In this document: piece by piece, positions 35,717-43,630 of the stretch | How positions within the stretch are numbered: position 1 is the first letter of the stretch | Layout of the letters: every line of letters starts with the position of its first letter | Assembly (NCBI GenBank): GCA_024655945.1 | Contig: JANLFK010000003.1 | Span: 1 to 64,000, forward strand | Source of the DNA: a candidate division KSB1 bacterium | Lineage (GTDB): Bacteria; Zhuqueibacterota; Zhuqueibacteria; JANLFK01; Oleimicrobiaceae | Direction: 5' to 3' | DNA: 64,000 nt | Made by a program: the position numbers and the translations under genes | The notes under the pieces: model-generated | Told to the model about the DNA's origin: nothing | Databases searched by the model: none | Seen by the model: only the letters and a program-made list of their open reading frames with translations

Positions 35717-35745
35717 AAGGTACGCGAAACACTGCTCAAAATCAA
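35717..35745 (-). promoter_or_regulatory. Promoter of uppS
   Basis: TTGATT (35745-35740), 17 bases ending GTTTCGCG, TACCTT (35722-35717) on the minus strand. The predicted start near 35709 lies inside the longest possible uppS frame, which decides in favour of a shorter protein. Confidence 0.7.
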
Positions 35746-35815
35746 GCGAAAACTACGCCCTAACCTTGCTCCCTCGCGTCCCAAGGGCCGGCGACGGCTG
35801 TGCCGCGCCACCAAC

Positions 35816-35841
35816 AAAAAGGCCCCGTGTACACGGGGCCT
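35816..35841 (-). terminator. Intrinsic terminator of the TPR lipoprotein gene
   Basis: A perfect 22-base palindrome (35820-35841, arms AGGCCCCGTGT and ACACGGGGCCT) followed on the minus strand by TTTTTGTTGG. It starts 24 bases after the stop codon of the TPR gene and separates it from the uppS promoter. A textbook Rho-independent terminator. Confidence 0.92.
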
Positions 35842-35865
35842 CGCACGCCGATCTGTGCCTTGCGG

Positions 35866-36975
35866 CTACTTGCGCAGTTCCGCCGCACGGTCGAACGCCT
35901 TCTCTCCGTCCTCACGGCGGCCGCAGTTCACATAGGCCACGCCCAAGTTGTACCATGCGTTCGCATTGTCCGGCTTCAGCTGTACGGCTCTCTCCAAATA
36001 GGGAATAGCGCCACAGTGGTATTTCTCGATCTGCTTCTTCAGATCTTCAATTTCCTTCTCATTGAACCGCTTCCCCTTCTCCTCCTCTTCTACCGCTCGC
36101 TTCCTGATCTGGTCGCCGATGCTCAGATAGGCGTTGCCCACGTTCACCAAGGCGTCGGCGTCGTCGGGGTTCTTCTCGATCACCTTCTCAAACTGCTCGA
36201 TAGCCTTCTCGTAGTTGCCGCGCAGATAGTGCAAGCGTCCGAGGTTGAAGAGGAGGTCTGGATTGTCGGGCTGCTGCTGCAAGGCCTGCTCGTACTCGCC
36301 CAGCGCCTTGTCTCCCTCGCCCATGTAGTCGTAGGCCAGCGCCTTGCTGGCGATGGCATCGACATCGCCGGGGTCCAGCTCCAGGCGCCGGTCAGCAATC
36401 CTCAGCACCTGCGGGTACTCCTCAGCCTGCATGTACAGCGAGGTCAGGGAGCGGTAGGCGTCCTTATCATTTGGCGCAAGCTCCACCACCTTCTCGTACA
36501 TGGCAATAGCCCGCTTCAGACTGTCCAGTTGCACATAGGTGTAGCCCAGATTCTTGTAGGCCTCAGTGCGCTTTGCATCGATGACCAGGCAGGTCAGGAA
36601 GTCCTCCTTGGCCGCCGCCAGCTGCCCGGCATTTACCCTCTTGATGCCGTTGTTGAAGTAGGAGACCCAATGGCGCTCGATATCGTGCTTGATGCGCGGC
36701 TCAAAACGAGGCGAAATGGCCAACGAGGCGTCAAACTCTTTGCGCATCCCCGCAAAATCCCCGCGCTGCGCATAGGCCTGCCCCAGCAAGAAGTGAGCTT
36801 CTGCGTCCTGAGGGTAGATCTTTACCGCCATCTCCAATTGCTCAGTCGCCTTGGCCCAGTCGTCTTGCTGGATGTACACCTTGGCCGAGGTCACCTCCTT
36901 GGACTGGCACCCCAACAGAACAAGGCTTGCTCCCAGAAACACCAGTACTCCTACAGCGATCAAACGTTTCCGCAT
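35866..36975 (-). CDS. Tetratricopeptide-repeat lipoprotein
   Basis: A 369-residue protein with a lipoprotein signal (VLVFLGASLVLLGC, Cys 23) and about eight TPR units, including AKATEQLEMAVKIYPQDAEA, AYKNLGYTYVQLDSLKRAI, DLLFNLGRLHYLRGNYEKAI and AWYNLGVAYVNCGRREDGEK, interrupted by a charged insertion (KRAVEEEEKGKRFNEKEIED). It should sit on the periplasmic side of a membrane as a protein-interaction scaffold; no specific partner can be named. It has its own promoter and terminator, so it is a single-gene unit. Confidence 0.9.
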   Translation of the reverse strand: MRKRLIAVGVLVFLGASLVLLGCQSKEVTSAKVYIQQDDWAKATEQLEMAVKIYPQDAEAHFLLGQAYAQRGDFAGMRKEFDASLAISPRFEPRIKHDIERHWVSYFNNGIKRVNAGQLAAAKEDFLTCLVIDAKRTEAYKNLGYTYVQLDSLKRAIAMYEKVVELAPNDKDAYRSLTSLYMQAEEYPQVLRIADRRLELDPGDVDAIASKALAYDYMGEGDKALGEYEQALQQQPDNPDLLFNLGRLHYLRGNYEKAIEQFEKVIEKNPDDADALVNVGNAYLSIGDQIRKRAVEEEEKGKRFNEKEIEDLKKQIEKYHCGAIPYLERAVQLKPDNANAWYNLGVAYVNCGRREDGEKAFDRAAELRK

Positions 36976-37028
36976 CTTGCAGCTCCCTCGTGAGAATGAG
37001 ACTTTTCCGCCTTCGCCCTTGACGGTGA

Positions 37029-37057
37029 AATATACGGCAAAACTCTTACTAAATCAA
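37029..37057 (-). promoter_or_regulatory. Promoter of the TPR lipoprotein gene
   Basis: TTGATT (37057-37052), 17 bases ending GTTTTGCCG, TATATT (37034-37029) on the minus strand. The -35 box overlaps the stop codon of mtnA, so the promoter is embedded at the end of the upstream gene. Confidence 0.8.
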
Positions 37058-38088
37058 GCATTATTTCGCAGCTTTTCCGCAAACGGCGGGGTAATCACCC
37101 CTTTTTCGGTGATGATGGCGCTCACCAGCTCATGCGGCGTCACGTCGAAGGCGGGGTTATAGACCTTGATGCCTGCAGGGGCAATTTGCACGCCGAAGCC
37201 GGAGATGAGCTCTTCCGCGCCCCGTTCTTCAATGGGAATATCGGCCCCGGTGGCTGTCTCCAAGTCAAGCGTGGAGCTGGGCGCCGCGACGTAAAACGGA
37301 ATCTGATGACACCTGGCCACCACCGCCAGGTTGTACGTGCCAACCTTGTTGGCGACATCGCCATTGGCGGCGATGCGGTCTGCCCCCACCAGGACGCAAT
37401 CCACCCGCCCCTGCTGCATGAGGAAAGCCGCCGCCGCGTCACAAATCAGAGTCACGTCGAAGCCGGCCTGGAACAGCTCCCAGGCAGTGAGGCGGGCGCC
37501 CTGCAGCAACGGCCTCGTCTCGTCCACGTACACGGTCACCTTCTTGCGCATCTCGCGGGCGGCATAGAGCACCCCTAAGGCGGTCCCGTAGCCGGCGGTG
37601 GCTAAGGCACCGGCGTTGCAATGGGTAAGGACTGACACCTGTGCTGGCAAGAGGGCCGCTCCGTGCTGGCCGATGCGCTCGCACATCTTGCGGTCCTCTT
37701 CCATGATGGCCATCGCCTCCCTGAGCAGCAGCCGAGTAATCTCGCTCACCAGGCGGCTGGGATTCCGTCCCACCACGGCGCGCATGCGCTGGAGCGCCCA
37801 GCCGAGGTTGACGCCGGTAGGACGCGTTTCCTTCAGGCGGCTGATAGCGCGGTCAATCTCCTCAAAGAAGCGTGCCCGCTCCGAGCCTGGCACCTTCTGC
37901 GCGGCCAGCACCACCCCGAAGGCAGCTGCCACGCCAATGGCCGGTGCACCCCGGATGCGCAGATGCTCGATCGCCTCCGCCACGGCTTCATAGGTGTCCA
38001 AATCCAGGTAGACAAGCTCACCAGGCAACTTTGTCTGATCTATGATGCGTAGCTTGCCATCAACCCACTCAAGCGCTCTTACATTCAT
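37054..38088 (-). CDS. mtnA: S-methyl-5-thioribose-1-phosphate isomerase
   Basis: An aldose-ketose isomerase of the methionine salvage pathway, 344 residues. It has the eIF2B-like fold with IRGAPAIGVAAAFGVV near residue 48, the catalytic cysteine in LTHCNAGALATAGYGTALG near 158, and the catalytic aspartate in VGADRIAANGDVANKVGTY near 240. No other methionine salvage gene is in the window. Related ribose-1,5-bisphosphate isomerases exist, but the motifs favour MtnA. Confidence 0.93.
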   Translation of the reverse strand: MNVRALEWVDGKLRIIDQTKLPGELVYLDLDTYEAVAEAIEHLRIRGAPAIGVAAAFGVVLAAQKVPGSERARFFEEIDRAISRLKETRPTGVNLGWALQRMRAVVGRNPSRLVSEITRLLLREAMAIMEEDRKMCERIGQHGAALLPAQVSVLTHCNAGALATAGYGTALGVLYAAREMRKKVTVYVDETRPLLQGARLTAWELFQAGFDVTLICDAAAAFLMQQGRVDCVLVGADRIAANGDVANKVGTYNLAVVARCHQIPFYVAAPSSTLDLETATGADIPIEERGAEELISGFGVQIAPAGIKVYNPAFDVTPHELVSAIITEKGVITPPFAEKLRNNA

Positions 38089-38276
38089 GGTCACTCCTCT
38101 TCTGCCGGGCTCCTGCCACCCCTGGCCTGGGCCCGGCGTCTCGTCAGCATGTATCAGTCCCGCAAAGCTTCATCGCCGTGTCGGCGCAGGCACCGATCCT
38201 TCCCTAAGATCGCACCCCTGCCCACCAGCCCGAAGCAAACCGCTTGTGGCAGTCTTTCCTCGCCTCCTTTCCCCTC

Positions 38277-39599
38277 TCAGCCAGCCAAGCGCCGGCCTGC
38301 CTCCTGTCCACCCAAAATCTTCTCCAAAAATTCAACGATGCGTACACTCGCCCCCATGCGCTCTTCCACCATGGCCCGTGCCTGGCTGCCGGCGGTCTCT
38401 CGTGCCTTGCCGTTGTGCAGCAGGCGGCTAAGGTACTTTTCGACCTCCTCGGTGCTGTTCACGACAAAGCCGCCACCGCGTCGCACCAGGTCCAAGGCCT
38501 CGTTGCTGTTCGAATGGTGCGGGCCAAAGAGCACCGGGATGCCGTACACCGCCGGTTCCAAGACGCTATGCACGCCCGTGGTGAACCCCCCGCCCACATA
38601 CGCCACATCTGCCACGGAGTAGAGGTTGGCAAGGATGCCCACTTCGTCCACCACCAGCACGGCGCCATCCGCCTTTGCCCCTTGTCGCCAGACGCTGAGT
38701 CGCAGACTGGCCAGGCCCTGCGCTGCCAACTGCCGCTCCAGCTCGGCAAGGTGTTCTTGTCCCGGCTCGTGGGGGACGAAGATCACGCGCAGCCCAAGTT
38801 CGCCACACAACGATCGCAAGGCGGGCAACAGATGTCGTTCGTCAGCCGGCCAGGTGCTCCCCGCCAGAAACACTGGCTGTGCGCAGGCGCCGAAGTAGTG
38901 CTGCAGGTCGCGCACCTTGTCGTTCTCCATTGAGCGGCGCTTGACCTGGTCGTAGCGGGTGTCGCCGACGGGGATGATGGTGGGCCCCGCACCGGCAACT
39001 GCCCGCAGCCGTTCGGCTTCCGCCGCGGAGGTGGCCAAGATGTAGTCAAAGCTGCTGTAGAGGAGTCGCCCCACAACCCGGCCACTCCAGCGCCCCGGGC
39101 AAATCTTCGCCGACAGGCTGGCGTCAATGAGCACGGCCGGCGCCCTAGAGCGCCTCAGCGCGGCAATGTGGTTCGGCCAGATGTCATGGCGCACAACCAC
39201 GCCAATTTGCGGCCGCGCTATGCGGATAAATCGCCTTGCCCCAGGGAGGGTGTCCAGGGGCAGGTAGGTGACCACGTCGCACTCAGCGCCTTCGGTGATG
39301 TGGTCGCGCACCGAAGGTGAGGTCACGCTGAGCAGAACGGCCACGTTCGGGATGCGTTCCCGCGCCGCGGCAATCAGCGGGCGGGCCTGTTCAAATTCCC
39401 CCATGGAGCAGGCGTGGATCCACAGCCGGGGAGCCGTGCGATCCAGCAACGCCATTTTCTTCTGCAGCTGCACAAAAAGAGCGCGGCGCCCGAGTACGGC
39501 CCGCCGCACCTTCTTGTTCACCAGCGTGCCAATTCCCACTGTGAAGATAAACAGCGGGATGGCGACAAGGTTGTACAGTAGAAGCCAAAAAGCAGGCAT
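38277..39599 (-). CDS. waaA: 3-deoxy-D-manno-octulosonic acid transferase
   Basis: A GT30 glycosyltransferase of 440 residues adding Kdo to lipid A precursor. One N-terminal membrane anchor (WLLLYNLVAIPLFIFTVGIG) is followed by LWIHACSMGEFEQARPLI with the catalytic Glu, VVVRHDIWPNHIAALRRS, and the C-terminal CMP-Kdo domain with FLAGSTWPADE, DVAYVGGGFTTGVHSVLEPA and GPHHSNSNEALDL. It provides the next step after the lpx operon and confirms a Kdo-containing lipopolysaccharide core. Confidence 0.93.
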   Translation of the reverse strand: MPAFWLLLYNLVAIPLFIFTVGIGTLVNKKVRRAVLGRRALFVQLQKKMALLDRTAPRLWIHACSMGEFEQARPLIAAARERIPNVAVLLSVTSPSVRDHITEGAECDVVTYLPLDTLPGARRFIRIARPQIGVVVRHDIWPNHIAALRRSRAPAVLIDASLSAKICPGRWSGRVVGRLLYSSFDYILATSAAEAERLRAVAGAGPTIIPVGDTRYDQVKRRSMENDKVRDLQHYFGACAQPVFLAGSTWPADERHLLPALRSLCGELGLRVIFVPHEPGQEHLAELERQLAAQGLASLRLSVWRQGAKADGAVLVVDEVGILANLYSVADVAYVGGGFTTGVHSVLEPAVYGIPVLFGPHHSNSNEALDLVRRGGGFVVNSTEEVEKYLSRLLHNGKARETAGSQARAMVEERMGASVRIVEFLEKILGGQEAGRRLAG

Positions 39600-39639
39600 T
39601 CCTCTCCTCGGAGGCCACCTGCGCCGGAGGTGGCCCTCA

Positions 39640-40158
39640 CTATTGACGGAACGGGGTCAAGCGCAGGTAGTCCCGTCCTAAAATCACGCTGACCTGGAAG
39701 GCAGACTTGGGGTCCAGCTTCGGTACCACGGCCTCCTCGCCGAGCCCCAGCACAGAGGCCACCTTGCGCGCACGTTCCTTTTGCACGGAGAAGTGGTCGA
39801 CAACCACCGTGCGCTGCACGTTGAAATTGGCATGGTTATCATGACCCACCACGTTGAAGTTGTGGTCCTCGAGGAACCGGCGCGTCTGCTGGGCGACGCC
39901 GTTCACACCGCAGCCATTGAAAACCATGACCGTGATGCGTTCTTCCACCGGTACCTTCTGCTCACCACCGGGCACTGCCTGTACCGGAGTCGTGTTACGA
40001 GGAATGCGGCTCATCACAAGGAAGCCGGTCAGCACGACGTTGAGCGCGATCACGCCCACAACCACCCACTTGACCGCCGTGGAGGAACCTCTCCTGCCAG
40101 AGCTCCGCACTCGCCGTGGAGCCACCCTCCCCTTGCTGAACGATCTTGGCCTCTGCAC
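39640..40158 (-). CDS. LytR C-terminal-like (LytR_C) domain protein
   Basis: A protein of about 172 residues with a basic N-terminus, one TM (VKWVVVGVIALNVVLTGFLV) and an extracytoplasmic LytR_C domain: VMVFNGCGVNGVAQQTRRFL, VVGHDNHANFNVQRTVVVDH and ILGRDYLRL near the end. LytR_C domains are linked to envelope polymer processes but have no established biochemical role. The catalytic LytR-CpsA-Psr domain is not present. The start (GTG 40158) is uncertain; an upstream frame runs to 40197. Confidence 0.8.
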   Translation of the reverse strand: MQRPRSFSKGRVAPRRVRSSGRRGSSTAVKWVVVGVIALNVVLTGFLVMSRIPRNTTPVQAVPGGEQKVPVEERITVMVFNGCGVNGVAQQTRRFLEDHNFNVVGHDNHANFNVQRTVVVDHFSVQKERARKVASVLGLGEEAVVPKLDPKSAFQVSVILGRDYLRLTPFRQ

Positions 40159-40257
40159 CGTCCTTCCTCCCTGGAACTCGTTCACCAGCCTCCACACCGC
40201 CTTGCCTGCAGTGGGTAACGCACGCCCCGTGCATCCCGGAGCCCGGTCTGCACGGCT

Positions 40258-40737
40258 CTAAGGGTTTTCCTGCCAACCATCCTGGCGAGCGCTCTCGGGC
40301 CGATACAGCCAGTATGCGGGTAGCGCCCGGTACTGCACTCCCAGCGAGAACTTGCTCGACGGCCGGTACTGAATCTCGGCTGCGGACACGAAAGGTCCAT
40401 TCGCCAAGAGAGAGCCCACGCCGTAGCTCTGCAACGGAGAGTGCGCAATGCCCCACTGCAGCCGCACCTGCAGCGGTTGCGACAGGGCGTACTCGATGGT
40501 GTTCAGGTACAGCCCCTGCGCCAGGCTCTGTCCGCCAAAGGAAAAGTAGCTCAGCGTATACGAGTGCGACAAATGCAGCCGCGAGGGGTCAAGCCCCAAC
40601 AGTCCACCGAACCGCGGAGTGGCCGGCGTGCGCAGCTCCTTAGCCAGATCGAGCGGCTGGCTCTGCTGCTTGAGTTGGGCGGTGGCCGCACCCACCACCA
40701 GACACCAGACGACCACTGCTCCGCATCGCCGTATCAT
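40258..40737 (-). CDS. Hypothetical exported protein
   Basis: A protein of 159 residues starting MIRRCGAVVVWCLVVGAATA, a signal peptide. The mature part has short amphipathic beta strands (LHLSHSYTLSYFSFGGQSLA, LYLNTIEYALSQPLQVRLQW, SSKFSLGVQYRALPAYWLY), as in small outer-membrane or surface proteins of FCB bacteria. I do not recognise a named family. It lies between the LytR_C gene and the RM system and points the same way. Confidence 0.7.
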   Translation of the reverse strand: MIRRCGAVVVWCLVVGAATAQLKQQSQPLDLAKELRTPATPRFGGLLGLDPSRLHLSHSYTLSYFSFGGQSLAQGLYLNTIEYALSQPLQVRLQWGIAHSPLQSYGVGSLLANGPFVSAAEIQYRPSSKFSLGVQYRALPAYWLYRPESARQDGWQENP

Positions 40738-40818
40738 TCCATCACCTCCTGTTCTTCTACGGCCCCAAGGCCGACCGTGCAACCCCACTCGATCTGACCA
40801 CCCGCGGGGACGCCCCCA

Positions 40819-41424
40819 TCACCTGGCGCTCTGACATCGAAACTGCCCGGGGTCGAATTCGATTTCTACTCCGTCGTCCCTCTTCTCGTAGGTAATGAGC
40901 ACACCCCCCAGTTCCTCACGTTGCACCACCTGAGTGCGCCACGAACTCGGCTTGATGGAAACCTCTCTGTCACCAATGACTCCATCGACGCCGCCTGCCT
41001 CCTGTACCGGCGTGGCCAGCCGATAGGCCAGTCCCGTGAGCTCCGCCACCTTCTTCGGGATGGCTTCCTGGTACTTCAACCCCACGAATGTCTTCGCCAA
41101 AACGAGGTCCTCGACCCATTTCGTGATCATCTCATCAGTGATGCTCTCCAGAACGCCCTTGAACTTGACAAGCTTCTCCCGAATGAGTCGGCATGCTTCT
41201 TCGATTGCGTTTGGAAATCTCGCCTGGTACCAGGAAGCCCAATCGTCAAACGTGTGCCCCTCAAATTCCTGAATCAGGTTCGACATCTGCCCCACGACGC
41301 GGGGCCTGGTCGCGCCCGCAAATCGATTGGCCAGATTGAGAAGCGGAGCCACATAAGTCGGCAACTCAGGCGGAGGAGCCGTGAGCAGGTCGCGCAGTTC
41401 TGCGAAGGTAATCAGGGTTTTCAT
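40819..41424 (-). CDS. Type II restriction endonuclease, MjaI-like
   Basis: A protein of 201 residues that by pattern recall resembles the MjaI family (MjaI cuts CTAG): LLNLANRFAGATRPRVVGQM, a central WVEDLVLAKTFVGLKYQEAI helix, and VAELTGLAYRLATPVQEAGG leading to VDGVIGDREVSIKP, a D...x-I-K arrangement like a PD-(D/E)XK core. It should cleave unmodified DNA in the cytoplasm. The ATG overlaps the stop of the methyltransferase gene (ATGA), so modification is translated first. The family call rests on memory of motifs; the RM role is well supported by context. Confidence 0.7.
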   Translation of the reverse strand: MKTLITFAELRDLLTAPPPELPTYVAPLLNLANRFAGATRPRVVGQMSNLIQEFEGHTFDDWASWYQARFPNAIEEACRLIREKLVKFKGVLESITDEMITKWVEDLVLAKTFVGLKYQEAIPKKVAELTGLAYRLATPVQEAGGVDGVIGDREVSIKPSSWRTQVVQREELGGVLITYEKRDDGVEIEFDPGQFRCQSAR

Positions 41425-42746
41425 TCGCCCTGTCTCGTCGGGACGTCCTCGACGCTACCCTGTCTGTGCAATTGCAACAGGTGCCTGCGGAGACGAAACT
41501 CCCTGCTTGCGTCCACGGCGACCAAGCCCGTTCGGGCTAAGTGGCCGTTAAGAAACGTCTTGTTCTTCAGGTAAACGTACGCAAGCAAATTCCCTTGCTC
41601 GTCGTGTTTCTCTTTGTCGAAGCGCAGGAAGACCTTGGTACCCCTCGTTCTCTGGCGGAGAAACTCCATCGCCTCCGTCCGAAAGAGAGGTTTCTCCACA
41701 ATCCCCAACAGCCGCACGCACAGTCCATTGTCAAGCTGCAGTCGTTCGGGAGAAAGGACCTCCTTGACACCAAACAGCTCGCTGCGACACCCCGTGTCCC
41801 CATCCTCGACACGGGAACCAAACTTCAGTTTACGCGGGTCGACCCGCTTGTCGAGTCGGTGGGGATCGGAGAATTTGTGGGGCAACCTTGCCATCAGCTC
41901 GGAGAACCTTCTCGGAGCAGCCCCCTGCTTGACAAACTCGTACGTGGTCTCGCCGAAAAGGTCACCTCGACCCACACCCAGTTTTTCCCTGATGATCGCC
42001 ATGAACTTCGCGTTGATCTCGTAGCCAATGGAATTCCGCCCCAACTCCTTTGCTGCCAGTGACGTAGTGCCACTGCCAAGGAAAGGGTCAAGCACCGTGT
42101 CCCCCCCAAAAGAGAACATGCGAATCAGCCTCCTCGGAAGCTCCACAGGGAACATCGCCAGGTGTTTGTCCTGCTTCTCGCCTCCAAAGGTCCAGTGACC
42201 GGAAAAGTAAGCATTCCACTCTTCGGTACTGAGCTTGGACAGCCCGCGTATCTCGCGGCTCACTTTGGGCGCATCCCCGAGTTTCTTGAAAATGAGGATG
42301 AACTCGTAGTCAATCTTCAGGATTCCATTCCGCGGGTAAGGGAAGGATCCCATCACGGTGGCGCCGCCTGTGGTGTTGGTGGTCGTCACCTTCTGCCAGA
42401 TGATGGCCCCCATGTAGTCCATGCCCAGCGTTTCACAGAACTTGATGATCTCCGTGCGGATGGGAATGACCTTGTAACGCCCGTAGTAGACGGAGCGGGC
42501 AAACTGATCGCCAATATTCACACACATCCGGCAGCCCTTGTGCAGGACGCGGAAACATTCCTGCCAGACCAGGTTCAGGTTGTTGATATAGTCCTCATAG
42601 GAATCGTGGAACCCGATCTGGCGTTCGTCGCCATAGTCCTTGAGCTGCCAATAGGGCGGCGAGGTGATGATGAGGTGCACCGATTCATCCGGCACCTCGG
42701 CCATCTGTCTCGCGTCGCCCAAAATGATGCGGTGATGGGTGCGCAT
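41421..42746 (-). CDS. DNA methyltransferase (N4-cytosine type) with C-terminal SNase-like domain
   Basis: A 441-residue protein. The methyltransferase part is beta-class: motif IV TSPPYWQLKD near residue 37 comes before the AdoMet motif DPFLGSGTTSLAAKELGRN near 220; SPPYW suggests N4-cytosine modification. Residues about 325-430 resemble a staphylococcal nuclease fold (LDNGLCVRLLGIVEKP, EAMEFLRQRTRGTKVFLRF, EQGNLLAYVYLKNKTFLNGH), but the catalytic DGDT is replaced by SPER, the Asp of GIDTPE is lost and the GR of YGRxLAY is GN, so it is probably non-catalytic and may bind DNA. It has its own promoter and is coupled to the endonuclease gene. Confidence 0.88.
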   Translation of the reverse strand: MRTHHRIILGDARQMAEVPDESVHLIITSPPYWQLKDYGDERQIGFHDSYEDYINNLNLVWQECFRVLHKGCRMCVNIGDQFARSVYYGRYKVIPIRTEIIKFCETLGMDYMGAIIWQKVTTTNTTGGATVMGSFPYPRNGILKIDYEFILIFKKLGDAPKVSREIRGLSKLSTEEWNAYFSGHWTFGGEKQDKHLAMFPVELPRRLIRMFSFGGDTVLDPFLGSGTTSLAAKELGRNSIGYEINAKFMAIIREKLGVGRGDLFGETTYEFVKQGAAPRRFSELMARLPHKFSDPHRLDKRVDPRKLKFGSRVEDGDTGCRSELFGVKEVLSPERLQLDNGLCVRLLGIVEKPLFRTEAMEFLRQRTRGTKVFLRFDKEKHDEQGNLLAYVYLKNKTFLNGHLARTGLVAVDASREFRLRRHLLQLHRQGSVEDVPTRQGE

Positions 42747-42813
42747 CTGAAACTCCCGCAACCCTCTCTTTGGCCCGCCGCTATGCACCTTGCGGGGACG
42801 AACGACCTTTTGA

Positions 42814-42842
42814 AATTAAGCAAAACGCGGCCTCAATGTCAA
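42814..42842 (-). promoter_or_regulatory. Promoter of the restriction-modification operon
   Basis: TTGACA (42842-42837), 17 bases ending GTTTTGC, TTAATT (42819-42814) on the minus strand. The -35 box overlaps the stop codon of the upstream glmU-like gene. The predicted transcript begins about 60 bases before the methyltransferase ATG. Confidence 0.72.
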
Positions 42843-43630
42843 CCGCTTTTTTCGCCGCGCTGCCGCGCCGCAAGCACCTCCTCTACCTGGCGGAGCTGCT
42901 CCACGCTGTTCACCCCCATGCTTTCGGCAAAATCCGGCGTCAGCACCGCCGCCACACGCTCGCCACGGCTCCGCATGATCTTGACCACATCGGGCAAGTA
43001 GTATTCGCCCTGCGCATTGTCGTTGCTCACCAGCGCAATGGTGGCGAACAGCTTGCGCGCGTCGAACACGTAGGTGCCGATGTTCACCTCCTGGATGGCC
43101 CGCTCCTCGGGGGTGGCGTCCTTCTCCTCCACGATGCGGTCGACAAAGCCGTTCTCGTCACGAATGATGCGGCCGTAACCGAATGGGTTCTCTGTGCGGC
43201 CCACGAGCAGCGTCGCTACTGCCTGGGTGTTGCGATGGACCTGGATCAGTTCACGGATGCGCTCCGGGCTGAGCAGGGGCACATCTCCGCACAGCACCAG
43301 GACATCACCGGCAAAATCGCGCAGCAATGGCTCAGCCTGCGCCACCGCATGGGCGGTGCCGAGCTGCTCCTCCTGCACGGCGAACAGGACTCCGGTGTGC
43401 CGGAGCACTTCCATGACGCGCTCCCGCTGGTGGCCCACCACGACTATGATGGGATGCGCGCCTACTCCGCGCCCCTGTTCGATGACGTACATCACCATCG
43501 GCCGGCCAAGCACCTGGTGCAAGACTTTGGCCAGGTCCGATTTCATGCGCTTCCCCTTGCCCGCCGCCATGATGACCGCCGCCAACGGGCGCGGCTCTTG
43601 TCCTTGCCCGACCCCTGCGCTCCTCATCAA
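42839..43630 (-). CDS. GlmU N-terminal-type nucleotidyltransferase (UDP-GlcNAc pyrophosphorylase domain)
   Basis: A sugar nucleotidyltransferase of 263 residues with AAVIMAAGKGKRMKSDLAKV as the NTP-binding loop, QLGTAHAVAQAEPLL, LCGDVPLLSPE and VNIGTYVFDA, all features of the GlmU uridylyltransferase domain. The C-terminal beta-helix acetyltransferase domain of full-length GlmU is missing, and the gene ends cleanly, so it is a single-domain form that needs another enzyme for the acetyl step or serves another sugar. The ATG overlaps the panC stop (ATGA). Confidence 0.87.
   Translation of the reverse strand: MMRSAGVGQGQEPRPLAAVIMAAGKGKRMKSDLAKVLHQVLGRPMVMYVIEQGRGVGAHPIIVVVGHQRERVMEVLRHTGVLFAVQEEQLGTAHAVAQAEPLLRDFAGDVLVLCGDVPLLSPERIRELIQVHRNTQAVATLLVGRTENPFGYGRIIRDENGFVDRIVEEKDATPEERAIQEVNIGTYVFDARKLFATIALVSNDNAQGEYYLPDVVKIMRSRGERVAAVLTPDFAESMGVNSVEQLRQVEEVLAARQRGEKSG

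Noticed and set aside
41740-42070. Active SNase nuclease fused to the methyltransferase
   Set aside because: The catalytic acidic residues and the second Arg are replaced, so I treat the domain as degenerate and not as an active nuclease.
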